Positions 23,973 to 33,202 of a stretch of DNA of 64,000 nucleotides are shown piece by piece. The DNA is from DASUPK01 sp963743575 (GTDB lineage Bacteria > Actinomycetota > Thermoleophilia > Solirubrobacterales > 70-9). The stretch lies in assembly GCA_963743575.1 (NCBI GenBank), contig CAVUQC010000007.1:1488001-1552000 (forward strand), in the 5' to 3' direction. Below the pieces are notes generated by a model, which saw only the letters and a list, made by a program, of their open reading frames with translations, ran no database searches and had not been told where the DNA came from. Numbering within the stretch: the first letter of the stretch is position 1; each line of letters begins with the position of its first letter. The position numbers were made by a program, and so were the translations under genes.

Positions 23973-26177
23973 ATGAGCACAGGCCGGTACCTGCTCGGCG
24001 CGGCTGAGCTGGCGGTGATCGCTACCGCTCTCGGCGTTGGCGCCTACCACCTACGAGCCCTGCTCGCACCCGCCTGGACGGGCGCGCTGGCGCGGCTCGC
24101 GGAGATCGTGATCGGGATCTCGATGCTGATCCTGGTGTCGGAGCTGCTGGGCGTCCTCGGACTGTTCAAGGAGGTTCCGCTGCTGATCGGCTTCGTCGCT
24201 GCCGGCCTCGGCGCCACGTTCTGGGCACGGAGCCACGGTTTGCCGGACCGGCCCGATGCACCGGAGGCGCGCTCCAGCGCGATCATGGTGGCGATCGGGA
24301 TAGCCGCCGCCGCGCTCGTCGTCGTCCACTGGGCCCACCCGACGGGGCAGGCGGTCGATCAGGGGATGTACTACCAGGACACCACCTGGTACCACATGTC
24401 TTTCTCCGCCCGGTTCGCGCAGACGGGCCACGTCGGGCCGCTCCACTTCACCGATCCCCTCAAGCTGGCGGCCTGGTTCTATCCGCAGAACTCCGAGCTG
24501 ATCCACGGCCTCGGGATCGTCTTCCTGAAGACGGACTTCCTCTCGCCGCTCATGAACCTGATGTGGCTGGCGCTCTGCCTGCTCGCGGCCTGGTGCGTGG
24601 GTCGGCCCTACGCGATCGGCGGCGTCACCGTGCTCGGTGCGGCCGTCGTGCTCGACTCCGAGATGCTGGTCGGCTCCCAGGCCGGACAGGGGCCCAATGA
24701 CGTGGCGGGACTGTTCTTCCTGATGGCGGCGATCGCTTTCCTGGTCGACGGCGCCGCCACCGCGCACTCCGCCCGCTCGGCGAGAACGAAGGAGGTCGAG
24801 TCGGGGGTGGTCGAGGACGTGCCGGTGGAGGGCGACCCACATGCCCTTGCGACGGTCGGCGCCGGGCCGCTCTTCATGGCCGGCCTGGCCGCGGGTCTGG
24901 GAATCGGCACGAAGATCACCCTGCTGGCGACGATCGCCGCCTTCACGATCGGCGTCGCGATCCTCGGGGGCCGGCGGCACTGGCTGCGCGCGCTGGGGAT
25001 CTGGCTCGGAGGCCTGGTGATCACCTCGGGCTTCTGGTACGGGCGGAACTTCGTCGAGGCGCTCAACCCGTTCCCGCAGATCCACAAGCTGGGGCCGATT
25101 CACCTGCCCGGACCCGACCAGCTTCCCCTCTACCCGCGCCAGCCCCACTCCCTGAGCGAGTACTACAACGACCCGGGCGTCTGGCAGGACAAGCTCTTCC
25201 CGGTCCTGCACAACCGCCTGGGCCCGCTCTGGCCCGTGATCCTGGCCGTAGTCGTCGTGGCCCTCGTCTGGGCGTTCTTCCGGGGCGGGAGTGCTTTGAT
25301 GCGGATCCTTGCCGTCACCGGAATGGTCGCGGGGATCGCGTACGTCTTCACGCCGCTGACCGCCTCGGGCAGCCTCGGCGACCCGGCCGGCTTCGACGCC
25401 AACCTGCGCTACGTGTCGCCGGTGCTCATGGTCGGCTTCCTGCTGCTGCCACTGATCCCGTGGTTCCGCCACGGCAACCGCCCGTGGATCCTGATCGCGC
25501 TCTTCGCGTTGCTCTTGATCCAGGGGACGGTCACGCAGTCGAACTGGAAGTTCGAGCATCACGCGGCGTCAATCGCCCTGGCCTTCCTGATCGTGGGCGT
25601 TCCGGCTCTGCTCGTCGCGGGGGCGCGACGGCGGGTCCCGGTCCTCGCCCTCGCCGTGTTCGGGCTGGTGATGGCGATCACTGCCGTGGCCCTGGGGCGC
25701 GTGCGTGAGAACTACTACCTCGATCATCGCTACGTGACGGCGTCCAGGCCGCCCCTGGAGGGCGGCTTCCGCTCCACTCCGGAATGGCAGCCGCTCCAGG
25801 ACTGGGGCCGCAAGCAGAGCCATCAGCGGATCGGCGTGGTCGGCCGCGCTTCGGCGTTCGGGCAGTACTTCTTCTACGGGACCGACCTCTCCAACCACGT
25901 CCAATACGTCGGCCAGGAGCTCAACCGCGGCACATTCAGGCCGATCGTCAGCTGCGCAGCCTGGCGGCGGGCGGTCAACGTGGGCCAGTACGACTACATC
26001 GTCACCACACCGAAGATCGGCGCGCTGGAGGTGAGTGCTCCACCTGAAGCGCACTGGACCGAGACCGACAAGAACGTCAAGACCGTGATCCAGACCGGCC
26101 CGGCCGCCGTCTACAAGATCACCGGGCCCCTCGATCCGGCGGCGTGCGCGAAGCTGGGACCGACGGCGCACACATGA
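23973..26177 (+). CDS. Polytopic membrane protein, GT-C-like, tandem paralogue 1
   Basis: This 734-residue protein has about 12 or more hydrophobic segments and is the first of four adjacent paralogues. It opens with a membrane helix pair (YLLGAAELAVIATALGVGAY). A long first outer loop carries the acidic motif DTTWYHMSFSARFAQTG (Asp near residue 136), then WFYPQNSELIHGLGIVFL and DFLSPLMNLMWLALCLLAAW. A middle core contains GIGTKITLLATIAAF. The C-terminal ~130 residues form an extracytoplasmic domain with QYFFYGTDLSNHVQYVGQ and YDYIVTTP. The acidic first-loop motif and topology resemble GT-C glycosyltransferases that use polyprenyl-phosphate sugars; this is inference. Its TGA overlaps the next ATG. 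Confidence 0.8.
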   Translation: MSTGRYLLGAAELAVIATALGVGAYHLRALLAPAWTGALARLAEIVIGISMLILVSELLGVLGLFKEVPLLIGFVAAGLGATFWARSHGLPDRPDAPEARSSAIMVAIGIAAAALVVVHWAHPTGQAVDQGMYYQDTTWYHMSFSARFAQTGHVGPLHFTDPLKLAAWFYPQNSELIHGLGIVFLKTDFLSPLMNLMWLALCLLAAWCVGRPYAIGGVTVLGAAVVLDSEMLVGSQAGQGPNDVAGLFFLMAAIAFLVDGAATAHSARSARTKEVESGVVEDVPVEGDPHALATVGAGPLFMAGLAAGLGIGTKITLLATIAAFTIGVAILGGRRHWLRALGIWLGGLVITSGFWYGRNFVEALNPFPQIHKLGPIHLPGPDQLPLYPRQPHSLSEYYNDPGVWQDKLFPVLHNRLGPLWPVILAVVVVALVWAFFRGGSALMRILAVTGMVAGIAYVFTPLTASGSLGDPAGFDANLRYVSPVLMVGFLLLPLIPWFRHGNRPWILIALFALLLIQGTVTQSNWKFEHHAASIALAFLIVGVPALLVAGARRRVPVLALAVFGLVMAITAVALGRVRENYYLDHRYVTASRPPLEGGFRSTPEWQPLQDWGRKQSHQRIGVVGRASAFGQYFFYGTDLSNHVQYVGQELNRGTFRPIVSCAAWRRAVNVGQYDYIVTTPKIGALEVSAPPEAHWTETDKNVKTVIQTGPAAVYKITGPLDPAACAKLGPTAHT

Positions 26178-28426
26178 GCTTCGGCCACTACCTCGCCGGC
26201 TCGATCGAGCTGATCGCGGTGGCTGCGGCCATGGGCTTCGCGGCCGTCGGCCTGCGCGGCCGTTTCCTGCCCGGCTTCTCGGGCGCCTCGGCGAGGCTCG
26301 CCGAGGTCGTCCTCGGCCTCTCGCTGCTGGTGGTGATCCTCGAGCTCGTTGGGGTCGTCGGTCTGTATCGGCCGGGATGGGTGCTGCTCGCCACTCTGGT
26401 CGTGGGCGTCGGAATCGGGATTGTGCTCCGCCCTGCGGGGCAGGGACCAGCGCTGCCCTCGCCGGCGATCCGGCCGTATGCACTCGCCGCCGCCGCCGCG
26501 GCCGCCGTCCTGGTCATCGCCCACTGGGCGATGCCGACGCAGACCGGCCTCGACATCGGCATGTACCTGCCGAACACCACCTGGCAGAACGCTCCATTTG
26601 CGGCGCGCTTCGTCCAGGACCACCAGGTCGGCGCGCTGCACTTCACCGAGGTCCTGAACCTGACGGTCTGGTTCTACCCGCAGAACTCCGAGCTGCTGCA
26701 TTCGGCCGGGATCCTCTTCCTCGGCAACGATTTCCTCTCACCGCTCCTCAACATCGGCTGGGCGGCCCTCTGCCTGCTCGCCGCCTGGGCCTTTGCGCGG
26801 GTCTACGGCGGCGGCCCGATCGCCGTGATCGCGATGGCGCTGGTGCTCGACGCAAACATGTTGCTGCTCTACCAGCCGGGGGACGCCAAGAACGACACGA
26901 TGGGGCTGTTCTTCTTCCTGGCGGCCGCCGCGATCCTGGTCAACGCCGACGCACAGCAGCGGGCCGCAGCCGGGTCCGCTCGGACGCTGTATTCCGGTGG
27001 CCCGCCGCTCGAGGCGAGGTTGCCAAACGGGGCGCTGATCGTCGCCGGCCTCGCCGCCGGTCTCGCCCTTGGCACCAAGCTCAATCTGCTGGCGCCCTTC
27101 GGGCTTCTCACCCTCGGCGTGATCGCCGTCAGCGCCGGCTATCGCTGGCGGGCGACCTGGATCTGGGTCCTCAGCTCGCTGGTCACGGGAGGCTTCTGGT
27201 TCGCCCGCAACCTGGTGAACGCCGGCAATCCGCTCCCCTGGATCAAGGCGGGGCCGCTCTCAGGACCCCACCAGCTCGACATCAACATCCGCGAGCCCCA
27301 CAACGTCTTCCACTACCTGGTGCCGCCCGACGGGGGAGTGATCCGCCATCACCTGGTCCCCGGGCTGCACGACAGCTTCGGCGACCTCTGGCCGCTCGTC
27401 CTGGTCGCGGTGATCGGCGGCTTCCTGCTCGCGATCTTCCGCGGTCGCACCCCGATGATCCGGATGCTCGGGATCGTGGCACTGCTCAGCGGCCTCGCGT
27501 ACCTCGTGACACCGCTGACGGCCGCCGGCCCGGAGGGCGACCCGACGGCGTTCACCACCAACCTCCGCTACGCCTCGCCGGCGCTGGCTCTCGGTGCGCT
27601 GCTGCTCGGCGTCGACTCGGGACTGCTGAAGCCGCGCTTCCAGCCCTGGCTGCTCGGCAGTCTGATCGTTCTGCTGCTCGTCCAGGCCGTGCCGGTTTGG
27701 GATCTGCACGGGCACCTGTGGACGCGGCACTTCCTTCTCGGTGCGGTGGGGCTGGCCTTCTTCCTGGTCCTCGTACCCGTCGGACTGGTGCTTGCCCGCC
27801 AGCGTGGCGCTCCTGCGCGGATGGTCGCGGGCGGGGCGGTGCTCGCGCTGGCTCTGGTGGTGGCGATTGGCTGGCCGAGATCGGACGACTACGTCAAGGA
27901 CCGCTACCAGGCCAGGACGGCTCCCCACGACTTCCCGGTCGGCATGAAGGCCGCGCTCGCCTGGTTCAACCACGCACAGCCCCACGATTCGCGCATCGCA
28001 GTCGTCGGCGGCCGTCCCGGCTTCAAGCAATACGTCTTCTACGGCGACGATCTCTCGAACCACGTCCAGTACGTGGCCAGGCACGGGCCGCACGGGGCGT
28101 ATTTGCCGATTGCGAGCGAGGCATCCCAACACCTGCAAAGAGGGCCGGCCTTCGTTGCCCAGTGCCAGGAATGGGTGCGGGCACTGAATGAGGGCGGGTA
28201 CCAGTACGCGGTGATCGGCCCCGACCAGCGGACGCAGTCGGTTGGGCCCGTTGAGGCCCTGTGGACGACCGCCGCCGGCGGAAGCAGAGTCGAAACCAAC
28301 GACGACATCTCGGTGTTCAAGCTGAACCCCCCGCTGGACCCGGCAACCTGCACTCATGCGGGTGACCGAACGACGCAGAGAGTGACCGCCGTGGGTGTGG
28401 GGTCGGGCGCGGCCGCGCCCCAGTGA
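26174..28426 (+). CDS. Polytopic membrane protein, GT-C-like, tandem paralogue 2 (first-loop motif degenerate)
   Basis: The protein has 750 residues from the ATG at 26174 (MSFGHYLAGSIELIAV), which overlaps the previous stop (ATGA). A start at 26144 is possible but adds non-conserved residues. It has the same architecture as paralogue 1: WFYPQNSELLHSAGILFLGN, DFLSPLLNIGWAALCLLAAW, ALGTKLNLLAPFG and the C-terminal KQYVFYGDDLSNHVQYV. The first-loop motif reads NTTWQNAPFAARF, so the Asp and the Tyr-His of the other copies are replaced by Asn and Gln-Asn. If that motif is catalytic, this copy is inactive or has a structural role. The C-terminal domain carries an extra Ala/Arg/Gly insertion and tail. 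It is coupled to paralogue 3 by GTGA. Confidence 0.8.
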   Translation: MSFGHYLAGSIELIAVAAAMGFAAVGLRGRFLPGFSGASARLAEVVLGLSLLVVILELVGVVGLYRPGWVLLATLVVGVGIGIVLRPAGQGPALPSPAIRPYALAAAAAAAVLVIAHWAMPTQTGLDIGMYLPNTTWQNAPFAARFVQDHQVGALHFTEVLNLTVWFYPQNSELLHSAGILFLGNDFLSPLLNIGWAALCLLAAWAFARVYGGGPIAVIAMALVLDANMLLLYQPGDAKNDTMGLFFFLAAAAILVNADAQQRAAAGSARTLYSGGPPLEARLPNGALIVAGLAAGLALGTKLNLLAPFGLLTLGVIAVSAGYRWRATWIWVLSSLVTGGFWFARNLVNAGNPLPWIKAGPLSGPHQLDINIREPHNVFHYLVPPDGGVIRHHLVPGLHDSFGDLWPLVLVAVIGGFLLAIFRGRTPMIRMLGIVALLSGLAYLVTPLTAAGPEGDPTAFTTNLRYASPALALGALLLGVDSGLLKPRFQPWLLGSLIVLLLVQAVPVWDLHGHLWTRHFLLGAVGLAFFLVLVPVGLVLARQRGAPARMVAGGAVLALALVVAIGWPRSDDYVKDRYQARTAPHDFPVGMKAALAWFNHAQPHDSRIAVVGGRPGFKQYVFYGDDLSNHVQYVARHGPHGAYLPIASEASQHLQRGPAFVAQCQEWVRALNEGGYQYAVIGPDQRTQSVGPVEALWTTAAGGSRVETNDDISVFKLNPPLDPATCTHAGDRTTQRVTAVGVGSGAAAPQ

Positions 28427-30636
28427 CCTTCGGCGACTACCTCTTCGGGGTCATCGGGCTCGCGGCGGTCGCGATTCCGATGGCTCTCGCGGCGGTCCGG
28501 CTGCGCGGCCGTCTACTGCCTGGCTGGGGAGGAGCACCCGCGAGGCTGGCCGAGGCGGTGCTCGGCGTTGCGCTGTTCACCGTGCTGCTGCAGATCCTCG
28601 GCGCCTTCGGCATCCTGATCCCCGCCGTTTTGATCCTCAGCTCCCTGGCGGTCGGCCTCGGCATCTTCTTCGGCGCGCGGGGCGCTTTCCTCGCCCATAC
28701 GCCGACCAAAGCGCCCCAGGCTGCGGGTCTGCCGCCTGCTCCGGCGATTCCCCTTCCCCAGCTGATTCTGGCCCTCGCCGCCGCGGCCTTCGTCGCCGCC
28801 CACTGGTTCACCGGCCTCCAGGACGTCTGGGGTCGCGGCATGCTCACCTTCGACACGCTCTGGTACCACGGGCCGTTCGCGGCGCGGATCGCCGACACCG
28901 GCTCGGTCTGGGGAATGCACTTCATCGATCCCCTCTATCTGAACTGGTTCTATCCGCAGAACTCCGAGCTGCTGCACGCCGCCGGAATCGTCCTCTTCAA
29001 CAGGGACCTATTCAGCCCGCTGGTCAACTTCGGCTGGCTCGGCGTGGCGCTGCTCGCCGGCTGGTGCATTGGCCGTCCCTACGGCGTCGGGCCCCTGAGC
29101 CTGGTGGCCGTCTGCATCGCGATGGACACCGGCCCGATGGTCCCGCGCGAGGCCGGCACCCCGGCGACCGACACAGTGCCGGTGGCGCTCCTGCTGGCCG
29201 CCGTGGCGATTCTGATCAACGCCTGGGCGATGCGAGCGGAGACCGGGGAGGGGGAGAGGCCGTCGCTCGCCTTCCCCTCGGCGGCGTCCCTCGGCGCGCT
29301 CCTCATAGCGGGTTTGGCGATGGGCGTTGCCCTGGGCAGCAAGCTGACGATCTCCGGGGCGACGGCGGCGATGGCGATCGGCGTCATCTTCCTGGTGCCG
29401 CCGGGGGTGCGCCGTAAAGCGTTCGGCGTCTTCCTGGCGGGAGTGGTGGCGACCGCCGGGTTCTGGTTCCTGCGCAACCTGATCCACGCCGGCAACCCGC
29501 TGCCATGGACCCGGCACATCGGGCCGATTGACCTCCCCGGCCCGAACCGCGGGCTCCAGGGCCGTGATGACTACACCGTCGCGCACTACATCGTTTCCAA
29601 TCCGAGCACCTCGCTCTGGCGCGCCTACTTCCTCAACCCGATCGAGAACCTCCTCGGCCCACTCTGGTTCCTGATCCTCGGCGGCGCCGCGGGTGGCGCG
29701 GTGCTCGCCGTCTGGCGCCCACGCTCGCGGGCGGTGCGCCTCGCGGGAGTTGTGACGATCGTGGCCGCGATCGCCTACGTGTTCACCCCGCTGACCGCGG
29801 CAGGCCCCGAGGGGCACCCGCTCGCTTTCGGGATCAACCTCCGCTACCTGACCCCCGGCCTGGCGCTGGGCCTCGCGCTGCTGCCTCTGGAGCCGCGCCT
29901 TGTCCCCGCCCGCCTGCGGCTGCCTCTGCTCGCCGGCGCGCTGATCGCGCTCTTCCTCACCTCTCACTACTCGGACGCCAACGTCGCCTGGAAGAGCACC
30001 TTCGCGTCGATCCCCTGGGCGGCGTTGATGGGAATCCTGTTCGTCGCGGCGCCGGTGGGGCTCGCCGTGCTGGCCCGCCGCCGGACGGCGCTCGCGGTGC
30101 TGGTGGGGGCGGCGCTCGCCGTGGCAATCGCCGGGGTCGGCTGGGCAAAGCAGGACGACTATTTCGCCCACCGCTACAGCCGCGCCGAGGACTTTCGATT
30201 CCAGCTCGATGACGCCGTCCGTTGGGCCAAGCCGACCTCGGACCTTCGCATCGCCGTCGCGGGCACCAGCGGCGGGTACAACCAGTACGGCTTCTACGGC
30301 GACGACGTCTCGAACTACGTCCAGTACATCGGCAGGTACCTGCCCGAGGCGGACTTCCGTGCGATCGAGAGCTGCGCGGCCTTCAGGCAGGCCGTCGATG
30401 ACGGCGACTACGACTACCTGATCACCACGCCCGCGCTCGACCTGAACAACCCATCGACCGCCGAGACCTCGCCCGAGCGCGGCTGGGTGATCAACGATCC
30501 GGCAGTCGAGGAGATCGTGCACTCCGGCCGCGTCTCGGTCTTCCGGGTCAACGGCGAGCTCGACCCGGCCGGCTGCACGGCGAACCAGCCCGCCGCCGCG
30601 AGCCAACACGGAGGATCAGCCAGGGGCAAGAAGTGA
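28423..30636 (+). CDS. Polytopic membrane protein, GT-C-like, tandem paralogue 3
   Basis: The protein has 737 residues from the GTG at 28423, overlapping the previous stop by 4 bases. The first-loop motif is intact: DTLWYHGPFAARIADTG (Asp near residue 144), followed by NWFYPQNSELLHAAGIVLFN and DLFSPLVNFGWLGVALLAGW. Many Ala/Leu/Val-rich helices follow, with GVALGSKLTISGATAAM in the centre. The C-terminal outer domain has NQYGFYGDDVSNYVQYIG, SCAAFRQAVDDGDYDYLITT and a Ser/Gly/Lys tail. The family name is uncertain; the GT-C-type assignment rests on topology and the acidic loop motif. It is coupled to paralogue 4 by GTGA. Confidence 0.8.
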   Translation: MTFGDYLFGVIGLAAVAIPMALAAVRLRGRLLPGWGGAPARLAEAVLGVALFTVLLQILGAFGILIPAVLILSSLAVGLGIFFGARGAFLAHTPTKAPQAAGLPPAPAIPLPQLILALAAAAFVAAHWFTGLQDVWGRGMLTFDTLWYHGPFAARIADTGSVWGMHFIDPLYLNWFYPQNSELLHAAGIVLFNRDLFSPLVNFGWLGVALLAGWCIGRPYGVGPLSLVAVCIAMDTGPMVPREAGTPATDTVPVALLLAAVAILINAWAMRAETGEGERPSLAFPSAASLGALLIAGLAMGVALGSKLTISGATAAMAIGVIFLVPPGVRRKAFGVFLAGVVATAGFWFLRNLIHAGNPLPWTRHIGPIDLPGPNRGLQGRDDYTVAHYIVSNPSTSLWRAYFLNPIENLLGPLWFLILGGAAGGAVLAVWRPRSRAVRLAGVVTIVAAIAYVFTPLTAAGPEGHPLAFGINLRYLTPGLALGLALLPLEPRLVPARLRLPLLAGALIALFLTSHYSDANVAWKSTFASIPWAALMGILFVAAPVGLAVLARRRTALAVLVGAALAVAIAGVGWAKQDDYFAHRYSRAEDFRFQLDDAVRWAKPTSDLRIAVAGTSGGYNQYGFYGDDVSNYVQYIGRYLPEADFRAIESCAAFRQAVDDGDYDYLITTPALDLNNPSTAETSPERGWVINDPAVEEIVHSGRVSVFRVNGELDPAGCTANQPAAASQHGGSARGKK

Positions 30637-32855
30637 GCAGCACGGGCGACTACATCCTCGGCGTGATCGGCCTGGCGGCGGTGGTCCTCTCGATGGCGAT
30701 CGCCGGGAGAACGGCTCGGCGCGCCGCTCTGCCGGCCTGGATCGGGACGCCGGCGCTGCTCGCCGACGCGGTGCTCGCGATCGGCATTCTGGTGGTCGTT
30801 GCGGAGCTGCTGGGCCTGTTCGGGCTGCTCGACGGCGTCCTGCTCGTCGCCGCGGCGTTGATCGTGGGAGGCGGCGCGCTCCGTCTCGAGCCGATGCTAA
30901 TTCGGGCCGGGGCTCGGGTGCCGCAGTGGGGGAAGGGCAAGGAGACCGATCTTCTGCCGGCGCCGCCGATCGGCCGAGTCGAGCTGGGAGTTGGCATCGT
31001 GATCGCGCTGATCGTGGTCGCGCAGTGGGCAGGGCCGACGCTGCTGGCGCTCGACCGGGGGATCTATGGCGGGGATTCCCTCTGGTACCACCTGCCGCTC
31101 GCCGCGCACATCGCGGACACCGGCTCGATCACCGGGCTCCTCTACACCGATCCGCTCTACCTGAACTGGTTCTACCCCCAGGTCTCGGAGCTCATCCACG
31201 GTGGCGGCATCCTTCTGTTCGGGAACGATTTCCTCTCGCCGCTGCTGAACATGGCGTGGCTCGGACTCGCCCTGTTCGCCGGCTACTGCATCGGCCGCCC
31301 CTACGGCACGGGCCCGATCGGCCTCGCGGCCGTCGCGTCGGTGATGGCGGCGAACCTCCTGTTCTCGCGCCAGCCCGGCAACGCCAACAACGACGTCGTC
31401 GCGATCGCGCTCTTCCTCTCCTCGGTCGCGGTCCTGCTCAACGTCCGCTGGCCGGAGCGAACAGGGTCCGGGGAGGCCAGGGCCGCGCCACCTGCCGGCG
31501 CCCTTCTGGTCGCGGGCCTGGCGGCCGGCCTGGCGCTTGGCACCAAGCTCACCGTCGTCCCACCGGTCCTGGCGCTGACGGTAGGCGTCATCTGGATCAG
31601 CGGCGCGGGAAATCGGCTGCGGGCTTCGGCTGCATGGATCGGAGCGATGCTCGTCGGAGGGGGCTACTGGTACCTCCGCAACCTGATCGTCTCCGGCAAT
31701 CCGTTCCCCTGGCAGGACATCGGGCCGATCCACCACGCCGAGGCGCTGCAGGGCCGCCACCCGTACTCGATCGCCCACTACGCGACCGACACGAGCATCT
31801 GGGGCCGCTACTTCACACCGGCGCTGCACGAGCGCCTCGGCGATCTCTGGCCGGCCTATCTGGCCCTTGCGGTGATCGCGGTGGTGCTGGTGCTCTGGCG
31901 GGGTGGGCGGATGGAGCGCATGCTTGGCGTCGTTGCGATCCTCGCCGCGATCGCCTACCTGCTGACGCCGCTCGGCGCCTCCGGCCCCAAGGACATGCCG
32001 ATCGGGTTCCGGCTCAACATCCGCTACCTGGCCCCGGGTCTGATCCTCGCCCTGACACTGCTCGCGATCCCACCCCGGTTCGCGGGAGAGCAACGAGTGG
32101 GGCGGCTCGGCACCCGGGCGTTGCTCTGGCAATACGGCACCCTGAGCGTCTTCGCCCTCCTGGTCATCGTCAGCGCGGGTGCGATCGGTGCGATCGACAC
32201 CGGACGCATCCCCGGCACGGTGGCCCTGGCGCTCGCGGTCATCGCCCTGCCGCTGCTGTTGGTGCTCCTCTCACGCAGGGGCATGGCGCCGGTGCCGCTC
32301 GCCGGGATCGGCCTCGCCGCGCTGATCGTCCTTGCGGTGTTCGGCCGCATGGCCCAGACCCACTACCTCGACGAGCGCTATTCGTCGATGGCGCCGGACT
32401 ACCCGAAGACCGAACAGCCGGCGATCGAGCTCAACCAGGGGTTGGGCGCCGCCTACGACTGGGCGGACGGGAATCACGATCTGAGGATCGCGCTCTCCGG
32501 CACGATGGGTGCGCTCTTCCAGTACCCGCTCTGGGGCGGCGACTCGAGCAACAGCGTCACCTACATCGGCCAGCACGGGCCGCGCGGATCGTTCGACGAG
32601 ATCCCCGAGTGCCCGGAGTGGATCGGCGCGCTCAACGACGGCGACTACGACTACGTCGTCACGACGCCGACCTTCCACCAGGACGATCCCGCCGCCGACA
32701 CCGCGCCGGTGCAGCGCACCTGGATCTCCCGGGCCGGCAACGTTCAGCACGTCGCCGGGGCCGGGCTGGTCGACGTCTGGAAGATCACCGGACCGCTCGC
32801 GCCCGAGGCGTGCGTGGCCACCCCCGGCAAGAAGTTGCCGCCTGCTACCAAGTAG
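30633..32855 (+). CDS. Polytopic membrane protein, GT-C-like, tandem paralogue 4
   Basis: This 740-residue protein starts at a GTG overlapping paralogue 3 by 4 bases. The first loop is DSLWYHLPLAAHIADTG (Asp near residue 148), then NWFYPQVSELIHGGGILLFG and DFLSPLLNMAWLGLALFAGY. The C-terminal outer domain is the most divergent of the four: QYPLWGGDSSNSVTYIGQ replaces the FYG-DLSN-VQY form, but ALNDGDYDYVVTTPTF is kept. The differences suggest each copy handles a different donor or acceptor, or occupies a distinct place in a hetero-oligomer. Both ideas are inference. The next gene begins 3 bases after the stop. Confidence 0.8.
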   Translation: MSSTGDYILGVIGLAAVVLSMAIAGRTARRAALPAWIGTPALLADAVLAIGILVVVAELLGLFGLLDGVLLVAAALIVGGGALRLEPMLIRAGARVPQWGKGKETDLLPAPPIGRVELGVGIVIALIVVAQWAGPTLLALDRGIYGGDSLWYHLPLAAHIADTGSITGLLYTDPLYLNWFYPQVSELIHGGGILLFGNDFLSPLLNMAWLGLALFAGYCIGRPYGTGPIGLAAVASVMAANLLFSRQPGNANNDVVAIALFLSSVAVLLNVRWPERTGSGEARAAPPAGALLVAGLAAGLALGTKLTVVPPVLALTVGVIWISGAGNRLRASAAWIGAMLVGGGYWYLRNLIVSGNPFPWQDIGPIHHAEALQGRHPYSIAHYATDTSIWGRYFTPALHERLGDLWPAYLALAVIAVVLVLWRGGRMERMLGVVAILAAIAYLLTPLGASGPKDMPIGFRLNIRYLAPGLILALTLLAIPPRFAGEQRVGRLGTRALLWQYGTLSVFALLVIVSAGAIGAIDTGRIPGTVALALAVIALPLLLVLLSRRGMAPVPLAGIGLAALIVLAVFGRMAQTHYLDERYSSMAPDYPKTEQPAIELNQGLGAAYDWADGNHDLRIALSGTMGALFQYPLWGGDSSNSVTYIGQHGPRGSFDEIPECPEWIGALNDGDYDYVVTTPTFHQDDPAADTAPVQRTWISRAGNVQHVAGAGLVDVWKITGPLAPEACVATPGKKLPPATK

Positions 32856-32857
32856 GC

Positions 32858-33196
32858 GTGGCCTATCCACTCGACAACGCCCTCTTCCTGTGGGAGGAAG
32901 GCGCCGGCCGGTTGCGGGAGCTCGAGGCAGACCCGCGAGCTGCCCGCAACGCGCGCCGCTCCGTGGATGCGATTCGCGATGAGCTCCGGCGGCGAATCGG
33001 GCCGACCTTCTCAGCCCAGGAGCTTGCCGACCTCTACGGGAAGGGCACCGATTGGTGCCTCGAGGCGGCTCGCCAGGCGGTGCCGATGGCGGCCGTGGAC
33101 CTGGATCCTCAGGCGATCGTGGACGGGGCGTTCTACGCCTATCTGCGCGGCGCGTATGACTACTCGGGCGGAAGGGTCAGCGCCGAGCAGGAGTGA
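32858..33196 (+). CDS. Small soluble protein of unknown function, last gene of the paralogue operon
   Basis: This 112-residue protein starts at a GTG 3 bases after the fourth paralogue, so it is very likely in the same transcript. It is charged and helical with no signal or membrane segment. Visible elements are NALFLWEEGAGRLRELE, ARRSVDAIRDELRRRIGPTF and AQELADLYGKGTDWCLEAA. It ends in a short acidic tail. I recognise no family. Given its place it may be a cytoplasmic partner of the membrane proteins. Its opposite-strand neighbour ends 7 bases further on. Confidence 0.7.
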   Translation: MAYPLDNALFLWEEGAGRLRELEADPRAARNARRSVDAIRDELRRRIGPTFSAQELADLYGKGTDWCLEAARQAVPMAAVDLDPQAIVDGAFYAYLRGAYDYSGGRVSAEQE

Positions 33197-33202
33197 GGTG
33201 GC

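Noticed and set aside
27260..30609. Long minus-strand open frames opposite the membrane paralogues
   Set aside because: They are rich in Arg, Pro, Gln and His, have no recognisable motifs, and lie opposite genes with clear family conservation. They result from high GC content.
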